A DNA stretch of 62,000 bases from Diphasiastrum complanatum (Eukaryota; Streptophyta; Lycopodiopsida; Lycopodiales; Lycopodiaceae), in contig CM055104.1 of assembly GCA_029204225.1 (NCBI GenBank), forward strand, positions 52,632,294 to 52,694,293. Reading direction: 5' to 3'. Under the pieces are notes generated by a model that did not search any database, was not told the DNA's origin, and saw only the letters and a program-made list of their open reading frames with translations. Position numbers and translations under genes: made by a program. Below are positions 11,916-23,880 of the stretch, one piece after another (positions within the stretch are counted from its first letter, which is position 1; the number at the start of each line of letters is the position of its first letter).

Positions 11916-12175
11916 GTCTCTGGTAGCCATTGGGTTCCTTGGATGAATCTCTGCACAGAGAAGCCTGAAGTTTCAGCTGCTGTTAATTGCACAGACCGAC
12001 CCACTGTGAGAGAGAAGTTTCCACCAGGGCCGTAACTGTGTAATGTGCCATAATACAGTGTTGCCAAGGCATAGTCTCCATTCCAAGGCTTCCATCCCTC
12101 ATGGTCCACCAGTGCCCCCATGAAGGTCTCTATGTAAATCGTTCGAGAATACTGCCGCTAGGGACGACCGAGTCA
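11882..12175 (-). pseudogene. pectinesterase C-terminal exon remnant
   Basis: Read on the minus strand from about 12160: LGRP then a stop in place of the conserved Trp, YSRTIYIETFMGALV, GWKPWNGDYALATLYYG, a GPG turn, then FSVQRFIQGTQWLPETNIPF and a stop. These are the last blocks of plant pectin methylesterases, enzymes that de-esterify cell-wall homogalacturonan. The LGRPW arginine, a catalytic-site residue, is kept but the tryptophan codon has become TAG. The strand after GPG, normally RVxWPG, is scrambled. The earlier catalytic Asp-containing blocks are absent, so only about 95 of the family's several hundred residues remain. Confidence 0.8.
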
Positions 12176-13300
12176 GTACGATAGTGTGAACGTGATGCCG
12201 CTAAGGTAGCATTATACTCTGCAGGGCCGTCAATGCTACAATTGTACTTGAAACGCCACAGCTTGGTAAGCTTATGGCCCCGATGTGTTCTGTATTGTCA
12301 TATCGCCAAATCTTGGGCTATAAACTCCGCCCCGCATACCCGAGTTGCAGATTGTGTGTGAAGATGTAAAACAACAATAGCCTCGAAACTGGGCCAGAAC
12401 AGATTATGCAAAAATTGGGAAATTGCATAGTGAACGCAGATGGTATTATAACTCCAAAATTGAAAACCACCTGATAGAATCTATCCTGGCTAAAAGCATT
12501 CCACAAGATCTTGTATGATCCCCTTGCAGCTGCTTTGCATGCATGCGAACAGGAACCCAGCCATCCATGCAGGAAGCCACGCGGACAGGAGACACGAGAC
12601 ATGCAGAAACCCACGCGGACAGGAGACAAGAAGCCAGCGCAGATTTAGCAAACTATGAAATTCAATACAAATTCCAGAAATTAATTAGAACACAAGCACG
12701 TCAATTTTGTGTTGTGTTTACTATGTGCCCCTACTTGTAAGGCAGGGCCAAAAAGTAACTATAGCAAAATTATGGAAAATTAACTATGATACCCATTACC
12801 ATATGTATTCAAATTTTTACCATATGTATTCCGCTCACGAAGGGAGTCCGGGAAGGGCACTAAAATTGAATAAAGTGATGAGATATTGATTTTTATTTTT
12901 TGATTATTAATAGTTTGGTAATAGCATATGTATTCAATTACTTGAAAATAATAAAAAGAAATTGAGAAAAGTGATTAAATATTGTTTATTACTTGTTAAT
13001 CACACACACATATATATATAGATAGTGGATATTGACCAACCATGCCACATTTCATGGATCAGCCATTTCTTGCCACGTTTCATTGATCAGCCATCCTTGT
13101 TGTGACACTTGGCATATTGTAGTGCATACATTTTTAGGTTTTGCTTTGCTTTACTTATGAGATTAGGGCAGCATTGGAACTTGATAGGCATTACTTGTCA
13201 TTGCATTTTGAAATGTAGGTAAAGGCTTTGGGTGCAGGTCAAAAGAAAAAGGAGCTTTTTGAAAAAACATCGAAAACTTTTTACATAGAGAAATGACAAA
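12176..13300. other. noncoding blocks shared with segmental copy B
   Basis: About 12310-12760 aligns with 28317-28835 and 12864-13250 aligns with 30573-30950. Here only about 100 bases separate the two blocks, whereas in copy B the zinc-ribbon block lies between them. A short CA/TA microsatellite lies at 13003-13022. A CGGACAGGAGACA-type unit is repeated near 12580-12630. No coding sequence is seen. Confidence 0.6.
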
Positions 13301-16003
13301 CACCCTTCAAAAAAAGGACATTGAAGGTCATACCATTCAATTTGAAAGGTAACACTTTGCAAGTTTGAGAAACCTTGCTCGAGGGAAACATATAAAGTCC
13401 AGGCGAGGCATGGCTAAAAATAAAAATAAAAAATTTTGTGGACTCTTTTTTCACAAGTGTTATTTATGGGTTTACTTATGTTGAGAAACTAGGGGGTTTA
13501 CTAGTTTATTATCATGATTGTTTTCAAGCGTCAAATCTTATGGATTCTATGTATATAAACAAGATGATTGATATATCACGAGAAGCTTTGCATAGGGCAT
13601 TTAAATTGTTAAAAGCAAAGATTGCATTGATTTATTTTAGTTCTTAAACTCAAATCTCAGCATAGTCACATGCTAATATCCATTCAGGATATCCTTAGTT
13701 TCAACTTTTCTTAGAGCCAAGCTTTTGCTTGAAGGATCAACTACTAACAATGCTGAACCATAGCAAACACAAACTCACAATGGTTGCCCACATCAATTTG
13801 TAAGAACACAATAGCTACTTCATTTTTGGTATGCAGGCAGTACAATTACCCAAAAACTAACATCCCACACCAAAATTCAGCCTCCAAGAAATCCCCACAT
13901 AGACGGACTAGTGTATGAGCCTAAATACATAATGTTTTTGAATACTTGCTCACAGAAAAGAACCAAATTTCATATGTTGCATCTATGTAGAATTCTTCTT
14001 TACTGAATTGTTCTCAAAACTTCTAACAAATAATTATCTTTTTCGTAAAGTAGGTCAGGATTTGAACAATATCAGACGATCAACATAAAAGCATATCAAC
14101 ATACCTCTATCTTCAGTGACTACCATCTCTCGAAGGATTACTTGACATTACGACTATAGGTACTTATCCTTAACATTTTATTGGTATTGCAGACTATTGT
14201 ACTTCAAATTACACTGTGTTTAGGGTTTTCATAGAATTGGATAGGATATAATTGGAATTGGACTCATATATGAGCAATTACTCCAAAAGGTCGAAGACAT
14301 TAAAAAAGAAAAAATCTATATCATAGAATGCAAGTACAGATAAACTAGTAAACTTGCAGCTGAATCGAATATGGGAAAATCTATATTATAGAACATATAG
14401 AGAAAATACTAACCTTGCACCTGAATCGATTGTATAAGGTTAGCAATCTAAGCTAAATGTAATTCTTCCATTGCTGAATGTTATGTGCCCAATTTGGATT
14501 TAAATGATAACAGTTGGGGCTCAGTGCCCAATTAGCAAGAGATTGCTAATGCCTCTGTCCATAAATGTCTAATAAATGCTAGATAACGAGTGTGAGGGCT
14601 TATGTTCTGATGACGGTTCATTTGTAACTCTTCCCCCTCCTAATAAAGTTACTCTCCTCATTATGGATATGAAAATGAGGAAGGGCGAATACAAACTAAA
14701 AATAGTTGAAGAATATGTACTATTGAAACTGCACTGTAGAAATTGCAACATGTGAATGGACTGCTGCTTAATGAATCAAGATGGGCAATGCATGGCTGGA
14801 TGAAAGGATATTACACTGTCAAGGATAGCTCAATGTTTTAAAACCTATCAACCTATCAACTGTAAACACAAAGTCATGAACACAAAGAAGGCATTGTTAG
14901 ATAACCTAAAGGTTTATCAACATCAAGTCGTGAGTAGAAAGGGCAAGGACGTGTTACAAACAAGTACATGTTTGAACAATTATAGTGGAGGGCATAAAAA
15001 ACATGTTATAGACAAGTACATTTCTAAACATTTTTGGTAAACACATTTTCTAGCCTGGTCCAATGAGTTCAGATTCATGTTAAAATACCCTCCTTCCATT
15101 GCAGTAGAGTAGAGAGGTCTAGTCAGAATGTGCTTGGTTTCCAAAAAAGACATGCATTTAATACGTCCAGATTAAGAACTCTTCAAAATAATATCATATT
15201 AACTTTGTTTTACAATCTTGACTCGGTCCATTCTACTAAATCAAAAAAAAAATGTTTGAGGTCATGTTCCAGCATGCAAAGGACTAGGAATGCCAAGAGG
15301 AAAAACTATGGCACTAAATAGCATCGTGGCTGAAAGATTACACCTCACATCTTCATGTGTTTGTTGTTGCACCTTGTGCAAAGTCAAACATGTACAAGTT
15401 AGAGAGGTCAATTGCACATGAATGGACAATTATTTGCAAGGCCAATCTCCTGCCAATTTGCGGGATACATGGAGGATGTGCTCTCAAAGGACAACCAGTC
15501 AAAAACTTCAGGAGGGATTCTATTAATAATACGCTCATCCTTCAATGAGATCAGCCACCTTCAACATAGAAAAGCCCCATGTGTGACACTGAGCATACAA
15601 AAAGCGGAAAAAATGCACGTTTGAAATGTAGATACCTATATGCAATTCATCTTGCCGTGTGTGGTAGGCTTGGCTGTATGTCCGCATGATTTGCATTTTT
15701 CATCTCCTTTTTCAAATTGCCAAATGCTAGTTTGAAATGCATTTGGCGATGCCGCCTGAAATATGCATCCTTGTTTGGTAGTTGCTCTAGGCCAACAGCC
15801 AATCGAGCCAACATACTCTTGGCTGCCTCTGTCAAGAGCCACCATTAAAATGTCTCCTTGGCCATGAATTTGCAAAGTCCCTTGTTGTCTGACCACATGC
15901 CAAGGCACTCTCTAATTTCCTTGTCACTAGCAAAGATAGTCAGTTTATCTTTCTTTCTACAATCAATTACAAAGTCATCCGTGGTGTGCTTTGTGAACAT
16001 ACA
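13301..16003. other. no gene recognised
   Basis: AT-rich sequence. Short frames at 13438-13647 (plus) and 15636-15908 (minus) have no recognisable motif. No LTR ends or inverted repeats were found. Confidence 0.4.
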
Positions 16004-16265
16004 TGTTAGAAATCAATGATAAATTTCATTGTTACTGTTTATGATGTACATTAATGTTGACAATTGTGACCAGCTGTCATTAGCCGTAGGCTAGTCTATT
16101 AGTCTACTCATAGGTTTTCTCTCTCTATCAGGGTTCATGGTTTATTTGTACATTCTACATTTTGTATGAGTTAGTGTGATAGAGTGATAGTGCATGTTCT
16201 TCTTCCGCCTTCTTGTGGTGATTGCTTATGGTGAATTCTTGATGTTGCATATCTAATTCTTGACA
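16004..16265 (+). repeat. copia 5' LTR, 262 bp
   Basis: The sequence begins TGTTAGAAAT and ends TTGACA. It is followed at once by TGGTATCAGAGA (16266-16277), a primer-binding site for initiator tRNA-Met. The second LTR of this element is not present. Confidence 0.75.
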
Positions 16266-16943
16266 TGGTATCAGAGAGATTTCCCAAAGATGGAGCAAGA
16301 AGAGCCAATGGCATTCTTGGTCTTGTTCATAGTGATCTGTGTGGACCAATACAAACTAGGTCCATTAGTGGTTGTTACTATTTCATCACATTTATTGATG
16401 ACTATAGTAGACATATCTACATTTATTTCATAAGCAAGAAATCTGATGCTTTTGCCAAGTTTAGAGACTGCAAGGCTCTAGTTGAAAAACAAACAGGTTG
16501 TTATATTAAGCCTCAGATTAGATGGTGGCGGTGAGTATTTTTCAACAGAGTTTATAAATTTTTGCAAGGATCAGGGTATCAAGAGACAAACTACTACACC
16601 CTATTCACTACAACAGAATGGAGCTGCAGAATGGAAAAATAGATCCATTGTGGAGATGGCTAGGGCATTGCTTAAGAACAAGAGTTTGCCAAATACTTTT
16701 TGGGTAGAAGCATGCAACACAGCTACTCATATCTTGAATCGGTGTCCTACTAAGTCCGTGGAGGGTAAGACACCTTACGAAGATTTTACTAGAAAGAAAC
16801 CTAATGTTTCTCATTTACGAGTATTTGGTTGTGATGCTTACACTCATGTGCCTGATAAAAAATGAAAGAAGCTGGATGCAAAAGCTGTTAAGTGTATTTT
16901 CCTTGGATATGATGAAAGAGCCAAGGCATACAGGATGTATGAG
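16266..16943 (+). pseudogene. copia fragment: PBS joined directly to integrase
   Basis: Right after the primer-binding site the sequence reads RFPKDGARRANGILGLVHSDLCGP, the junction of pre-integrase and integrase core. Gag, protease and most of the pre-integrase domain have been deleted. The integrase core follows: the first Asp in HSDLCGP, FITFIDDYSRH, a frameshift near 16490, then LDGGGEYFS (normally DNGGE), QQNGAAEWKNRS (catalytic Glu before WKN), and LRVFGCDAYTHVP followed by a stop at 16863. Residual frame FLGYDERAKAYRMYE runs to 16943, where an opposite-strand copia gag fragment begins. Confidence 0.85.
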
Positions 16944-17320
16944 TAATGCATCCCACATCTCCTTAGCTTTAAAGAGTGTAGCCAGGTCAAGTGTGAGACT
17001 ATCTTTGATGGAAGATGATAGCAAGGCTACTTCCTTGCCATTTTTCTCCCTCCATTCGCGTAGCTCCTTGCCTGTTGTCGTAGGCATTTCTTCTGTGCAT
17101 CGTCCACCCAAGGGAATAGTCCTTCGCCCTTGAGTATCAGTGATGTCTTAACTCTCCAGGCTAGAAAGTTAGATCCTAAAGAATCAAGTATTATGCAGAT
17201 CTTGCTCTGCATGCTGCTGATTGAAGCCATTGCTTCTTGGAGTCTGTTCCCTTGTTGATGGTTGTTTGTTTGAATGCTTGGCCTCCTGGATCTGCTAGCT
17301 TCTTGGCTATGTCAGAATAT
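16944..17320 (-). pseudogene. copia gag 5' fragment (UBN2-type), minus strand
   Basis: From about 17230 down, the minus strand reads LGSNFLAWRVKTSLILKGEG, FPWVDD, then in another frame KELREWREKNGKEVALLSSSIKD and AKEMWDALL. These are the conserved blocks of the N-terminal half of copia gag. At least one frameshift separates the blocks. The fragment breaks off exactly where the plus-strand integrase fragment ends. Its own primer-binding site and LTR lie to the right. Confidence 0.75.
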
Positions 17321-17333
17321 GACAGGATGATCG

Positions 17334-17401
17334 GCTCTGATACCACTGATGAAAAAATAAGTGATATGCTCTGATACCACTGATGAGAATCAGGAGGAGG
17401 A
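17334..17401 (-). repeat. tandemly duplicated primer-binding site, 34-bp period
   Basis: GCTCTGATACCA, the complement of TGGTATCAGAGC, occurs at 17334-17345 and again at 17368-17379. Each copy is followed by CTGATGA, which is the LTR end. The duplicated unit therefore spans the LTR/PBS boundary. Confidence 0.85.
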
Positions 17402-18770
17402 TCACAGTCGCGAAGCTTTCACGAAGGAACTACGAATCTCTTACCCTCGGATGGAGTTCAGATGCGATCGCTGGACACTGCCAATTAAATCACTCCTACC
17501 GTCCTCCAGAGTGTAGTCAGACACTGCTGATCTACGTTTTATAAAATTAATGCAGCATTCAACATAGTATCAACCAAGGTGCAAAATTTAAAAGAACAAG
17601 GAAACTTAGTTAGACACACAAATAAACAATAGACACATTTGCATTCGAAATCAAACACAACAAGAAAATCATCTATATTGACCTTTATCTGATTTCTTCA
17701 AGCACTGCATGCAAATCCATGCAGTGCGCTGGCGTGGGAGAAACACAGTTCTCTCACGAGCAATCGTCTCGCTTTACTAGCGGACAGTTGGATCTACAGA
17801 TCCTAGACAGAATTGTCTTCGCACGCAGGCGGACATGTATTCTGTATTTCGTCTTGATTGCTTACTAGCATCAGACTACTACGTTACACTGTATGTGTGC
17901 TCTATTGATCGATATGTCAAGTAACATCCAGTAAGTAAAGTCGCTCTATGTAATTCTAATATTAGAGTAATTAAGCATCTACAACTAATCAGGGAAATAC
18001 AAGAGCGGCAGATTAGCCACAACCCAAAATGTATCTACTGACGTCATGCCATCAGATCATATATCTGTACTTTTGGGTACTTGCATGATCTCGCTGGTAC
18101 TCTCTGGAGCGTGAAGGACACGAGAAGGTCTCGTTTTGGTTGTTTGCCTTCTCTCATATTGGACTGCAAAAGATTCTCGTTCATAAATCTTTCGAGTTTG
18201 CAAACCGTACGTCTTCATCTATGCGACTTTCGAGTTCGCGAACCGTTTGTCTTCGTTCCTTCGACTTTCGAGTTCGCGTCCCTTTGACTTTCGAGTTCAC
18301 AAAATTTTTTGTGCTTCATGTCTCCTGACTTTCGTGTTCGCAAACATCTTCGTCAGGCTAAGGGCTGAAAGCTAGCAAGGATTTGTAGTTAGAAACATTT
18401 CGTTTCTTCATGTTATAGATTAATACAACATTCAACAAAAAAACTGAACCAGAGTGCGGAATAGATAAAGCAAGTGAGTGAGATACACAAGCGATAGCAG
18501 ACAATAATTTATTCAAGATCAGACAAAATTAAAAGTGATATGTGCGTAATAGCTACAGTATCATCTATTGATCCTCTTGTTTTTGAGCGTTGTATGACAG
18601 TCTACATAGCGCATTGGCGTGAGAGAAAATAGTGTTATCTCATGAGTAGCATCTCGCTTACTAGCGGACTTCTTGGATCTCGGTAGATCCTGCTTACAAA
18701 ATTGTCCCGCGCATAGGCGGACTTCTATTCTGTATTCTGTATATTTTCTATCTGCTACTGTATGTATCTT
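17381..18770 (-). repeat. LTR-like repeats, two diverged copies
   Basis: The region starts at TGATGAGAATC beside the primer-binding site, so its first part is the LTR of the minus-strand copia. 17530-17900 and 18415-18770 are diverged copies of one sequence. Both contain an AACATTCAACA-like start, GCGCTGGCGTGGGAG / GCATTGGCGTGAGAG, ACTAGCGGAC, and a GCGCAGGCGGAC-like end. They could be LTRs of two related elements or one LTR duplicated. Exact ends are not resolved. Confidence 0.5.
18190..18345. repeat. minisatellite with GACTTTCGAGTTCGC core
   Basis: Four or five imperfect units share GACTTTCGAGTTCGC, at spacings of about 30-50 bases. Confidence 0.65.
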
Positions 18771-21131
18771 ATACACTTAGATTAGCAAACCAAATTAGAT
18801 AGACTAAACAATCTATTGGATTCTATGCTCTGTGTCTGTGATAGTTATACGTACAGCTCTGTTTGATGAGCGGTAGTATTTCGCCATCCGTCAGGTCTAG
18901 GTGTTTTGCTAGACATTTCCAACAACAGTGGGTGTGACTAGTGAGACTTGACCAAAGCAGTGTATTTCGGCCACATTTGGTAGACTGCCCGCTCTTGTGT
19001 TTCAAAGAGGTCAGGTCCAATTTTTGTTTTTAACTTAGCAACAATAATGACATGCTTGCTCAATTTTGCTTTTCATAACACCCATCAATAACACATGAGA
19101 ATTGAGTAGTATCCACTAACTATTCATCTTCCGTTCAACAGGGAAACAATTTTTTCAAATCATGTCACGTACAATGATACCAGTGATATAGCTAGCATGC
19201 TAAGAATACTACGATAAACATGCATATCATTACATTCTACATACTTCGGTAAAGCTACACACTTGTTAACTCAAATGAATATGAAATAACAAGTACGTGT
19301 TTCTAAACATCAAAGACCCATACAAGCTAAGACAATCAGGTTGTCATTATCGTATTTCTTGTAGTTAACAACCCTTCATGCATCACTTTACATACCTTCA
19401 TCCTTTAGTCTAACCTGTTAGCAGTGCTTCATCATGCATAATTGAAAGCATGCACATGTACCATAGTAAGCATTCCATTCAGATTACATTCATCATACAC
19501 ATAGCAACTATGAGAAGAAACATTACCAAAGGTGTGATTGAGAAAAACCAGCTTATCGCAAGAGGTGTCTAGTCATGAATGTGGAGGGCCTCCTCTTGCA
19601 TTGCTTTACCACTTTTGCATTCTTTCATCTATCTGGCATTGACGGACATTAGAGGTGTATTGCGCAAAAGTGTTGATCTGGTTGGAAAGTGTGAGGTTCT
19701 AGACAGCTCGCTTCAAATGCTCATTACGAATCGTTGGTGGTGCAAATTCTACATTAGTTGTGATCTAGATTGATCTCTCTTGTTGCTGTGACTTTCAACA
19801 CAGGTGTGTTGATTCAGACCAACCACTCATCAACGCAAGTACCGTGCCCCAGAAATGCGCTTGACTGGCAACAGAAATACACTCTTAATTGGCTTGCTGA
19901 CTGACAGCAAAAGTGCGCTCAGAAGTCAGCGAAAGTGCGCTTAGCGACGGAGGGAAACCTCACATCTGAATTTTATGATAGTAATTTTGTTCATGGAGGG
20001 CTCGGAGTGTAGCGATGGAACATCCTCTCATGCAGGGCAGCGCAGCTCTGGATAGTAATCATGATTGCTTACAAAGGTGTTTTCATTATAGCCCACAGTC
20101 TTTACTCATGATAGATCAGTGCTCTGACAGTAGCGTTGGAGGCAGTATCATAGGAACTAGTGTTGACCGAGGCCTCCAGAAGTGCGATGGACTAGCTCGT
20201 ATAGAATCGGGTGGCTCTCTCACAGTAGTTCTTAGTCATTGATGCGTTACTGGAGCAGCGATTGGCAACTATGAAGTGTTGGTAGTGGTAGGTCGAGCTA
20301 TCATCAAATGATGAGAAATTTGTTCACAGTTGTGGGTTTGGGCAGGCGATGAGGTGCATGAAGTTCTCTTCCTTCAGTTTCGAGCTGAAAGGCTGGTGAG
20401 TAGCCCTTGTTCCAACTCGTGTTGATATTGCTCTGTGGAACGATCTCTGATGGTTTAGAGTGGCCTTGCTCCGTAGAGCTCAAATAACAGGTTTCAGTAG
20501 ATACTGGAAAACAAACTCGCCTGTCAGCCTACTCAACAAAAGGTGAATTCTCATTTGTAGTATTTTGTGGTTTTGATGCGGTCTGTTCTGCTGCAAGCTT
20601 CTTCCTTGTCAGATATAAATGTGTAGCATGCGGAAATTCTGGTTCATAAGAGAAAAGCAATCCGGGGAAAACCTTCCCCTCAATAGATGTCTCGATTGTA
20701 TATCCATAGTGAAATACATCATTGATATTGGTTTCAAAGATTCTCTCTTCAACAGGGTTTACATAAAAAATTGGCGATCTGCTACAATCTGCATACAACT
20801 CACTGATAGAGGGATAGCTGACTGCATAAAAGTTGTTGGAACATCGGTTGAGCAATGTAGCTCAGTTGATCAGTGATGGAGTAGAGTTATATGACAACGT
20901 AGCTTTTTGGATTGCGATCAATAGCAGGTCCGTGACTAATATAGACACCTACCTTCGGTGATTGGGTAGCCCAGATAGCAATGAAGGAGCTCAGCTACAT
21001 CCTCATTGCATTGCTTGAAAACTCGATTCTGAAAATGATGGTTGTTCCATGACTTTCCCTTCAACGTGCTCAAAAAATCTTGTGTCAACAGATGACATCG
21101 TGACATCGTTGGTCATCCTTTACATCATGCT
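18771..21131. other. no gene recognised
   Basis: No supported coding sequence. The longest candidate is a 108-codon minus-strand frame at 20529-20855. It includes VFHYGYTIETSIEGKVFPG and reads like protein, vaguely recalling the small domain that precedes the HMG box in plant ARID-HMG proteins. I cannot confirm that. GTGCGCT-rich sequence at 19890-19950 recalls the repeats at 4855-4985. Confidence 0.25.
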
Positions 21132-21486
21132 TATAAGCTCATTCTACCAACTGATTATATTGATGAAGCGAGGATACTCAAGGTGGTAGATTCACCATTT
21201 ATGCCATCTCACTATGTATGTGGAGTTCTTCTAAAATGCATGTGCCTCTCTAATAACCTTTCTCCAAGTCTCAACAATGAAAAGAACCTCAACCAATGGA
21301 GTCCCAATCATATTATAAGCTCATTCTACCAACTGATTATATTGAGAATACTCAAGGTGGTAGATTCACCATTTATGCCATCTCACTATGTATGTGGAGT
21401 TCTTCTAAAATGCATGTGCCTCTCTAGTAACCTTTCTCCAAGTCTCAACAATGAAAAGAACCTCAACCAATGGAGTCCCAATCATA
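21132..21486. repeat. tandem duplication, units of 182 and 173 bp
   Basis: TATAAGCTCATTCTACC starts at 21132 and 21314. The units are nearly identical. The second lacks nine bases (first unit GATGAAGCGAGGATACTC, second GAGAATACTC). An open frame (21183-21512) runs through both but has no known motif. Confidence 0.9.
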
Positions 21487-22673
21487 AAAAAAACCCTCAA
21501 CTCATGGCATAGAAGGAATGCTATACAACCATATGCTCAAAGAAGAATTTCTCTAATTAGCAATCTCCTTCATTACAAACTTTACAAACTCTCATGAGTA
21601 AGAGTGTATTTATAATCGAAAGGTATTCCTCACAGATTATGAAAAGTTACAAGCATAATCCAAGAGAGTACGAGAATTCAACAACAACCTCGTCTTACTT
21701 CATATAGAATATCTCTATCTCTCAAACAATTGGTCTCTCTTAAGCAAGCTCTCAATATCACTCTTGAACCAAATTGAGCTCTCAAGAAACACTCATCGTA
21801 AAACTCTTAGCTCCTCGAAACACTCGTCACTGTCCAACTATTGAAATATTTGCCATACTCCAACTATTCAACTATTCCACTTCTCGACTCTCTTCGACTA
21901 TTCGACAATTATGTTTTTGATACAATAAGTGGACTCTCTTATATAGCCAAACCCCAAGGGTTGCCCTTCAATATGACATTTTGTCAATTGTCATGCATTC
22001 CGTACCTTCTTTGCCACATGTTCTTCCCTTATTAGGGTTCACCTATTTTAGTAGATTCCCCAACTTGCTCCCCTCTTCCAAATAGGGTGTTCTTTGGGTT
22101 TTGGAGCTTAACAACCTTGAAGTTTATCTTTTCACGCTTCTCAAGATTGGCTCTTCGTTGCTTTCCCCAAGTGGTTCTTCCCTTAGATTGCCTTTTGCAA
22201 AAATAGTATGTGCTTAGGGCAAGGAACCTTTTTGCCTTATCTTTGTTAACCAACCTAGTAGCTACTAGTCAACCCCTATGGGTGTAGCTGTCCCATCATT
22301 TTCTTTGCTCGGTTTTTCATATTGTCGGTTTCCTATGTTGACGGCTTTTCCATACATTCATACTGCTTGGCCTGTTGGTTTGTCTGTGCTCGAAATTATC
22401 TTGACCTTGTCGTTAGGATTTCCATGGTATTTTGAGCCTGTTATAATATTTTTGGTGACAAAATTTTCAATGTATTTTTTCTTCGCTGGTTCTTTTCTTG
22501 AAACTGGCTTCTGTAACATTCATGACTAGAGCTTTTCCAACAAACTGGTTTTTTTGCAAATACACTAGGTAAACATATATTAGCAAAACAGCTTTGTACA
22601 TGGTGAAATTTTAGCACGGCTATGTCGGCTATTTTTACAACTGGCTAGAAAGCCACAAAACATTTTTACAGGG
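21487..22673. other. no gene recognised
   Basis: Low-complexity CTC/ACT-rich sequence at 21700-21900 and a TATATAG at 21935. This could be part of an old LTR, but no ends were found. No coding motif is seen. Confidence 0.35.
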
Positions 22674-23423
22674 TGTTGGAGGATTTGCGGATCTCAAGGC
22701 AACCCTAACCCTAGTTAATAAGTGAGAGGGATTTGGCACCTGCGTGTGTAAGTCCAACCCGATGATCACACAGTTATTTGATTGATTAGTTAAAAGTCAA
22801 TAAAAGGACTTTAGGCCTTTTTGCGGGACTTTTAATGTCGCAGGGCCTAAATGTCAAGTTAGTGAATAAAGTTGGGTTTCCCTCCAATTTTGATGGTTCC
22901 CACACTTTTTTAAATTTGAATAAAAAGAGAGGCAAGACTGGACCAATAGGATTCAGAGGCCAGGGTCCTCCTCTCTACTATAAGAAGGGACCAACTCGAG
23001 TTGCTCCTCATGTTCATTTCCTCATTTCAATAAAGCAGATTGGTTCTCTTCAGAAATGGATTGATGAATGTCCTTGCTCTTCTTCTTTCCTTCTCCATCT
23101 CTCATGCTTTCTTTGGATTTTGCTAATTATTGGATCTGAATGTTATTGGGATTGAGTGTTATTATACTTTTTATGAGAGAGAAAGAGAGAGAGAGAAAGA
23201 GTGAGCTATCTTTGTCGTGAATCGTAGTGTTAATGGATCTTAGTGTTAATGAGTAGGGTTAATGGATGTAGAGTTAGATTTAGATCTTCCATTCATGCTG
23301 AAATCTGAACTAAACTATCACTCTCATGGGAACGAACCTACGCGTGACAACTAACTCCGTCTCTATGATGCTAGATTGACTAGATCTTAGATTCAGGTTA
23401 GGCAAGGAAAGAAACCCACTACA
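22674..23423 (+). repeat. solo LTR of a gypsy family, 750 bp
   Basis: The sequence begins TGTTGGAGGATTTGC and ends CCCACTACA. It aligns along its whole length with the 747-bp LTR at 32801-33547. It is flanked by CAGGG (22669-22673) and TAGGG (23424-23428), a five-base target duplication with one change. No primer-binding site or internal sequence follows. This is the product expected from recombination between the two LTRs of one element. A GA-rich tract lies at 23174-23200. Confidence 0.85.
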
Positions 23424-23880
23424 TAGGGCATTTCTAAGGCCACAAACTTTTTCTCTAGCCTCATTAAGGGCGGGTTGGGACCCACTCCTAAGCGGACCAG
23501 CACTTTTCACTCGGCTTTACATATATCAAATATTTTTTACGGTTCTTGAGACCATCACAAAACTACTATAACTTGTCTAGCCACTTTAGGGGTAGGCTGG
23601 GACCCTTTTACAGAGGCAACTATCTGTCGATTTTTTGCTAATAACCGGGTTTTACATGCCGGTCTTTTGCAGTTTTGAAAAAAGAAAGCCCAATATTAGT
23701 CCGAACTTCCGTGCAAAAATATTGGCTAACAGGCTGGGACTACATTCTAGCCACCTACCTAGTCTTGGGCCTTCCTCAGTCCTTTTGTTCCTTCTTATGA
23801 GCCCTCTACTCGCCTTCTTCTTCCTCTTCCACTCTCCTCTTCAATGAGTGGCAATCCTCCCTCTTCTTCCCTAAGTGCGA
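23424..23880. other. no gene recognised; host sequence flanking the solo LTR
   Basis: Contains two similar stretches around CTAGCC plus GGGTTGGGACCC / GGCTGGGACCC. No coding motif is seen. Confidence 0.35.

Noticed and set aside
15636-15908. 90-codon minus-strand frame with CKSCGH
   Set aside because: A single Cys pair and no second pair or conserved block. No copy or support elsewhere in the window.
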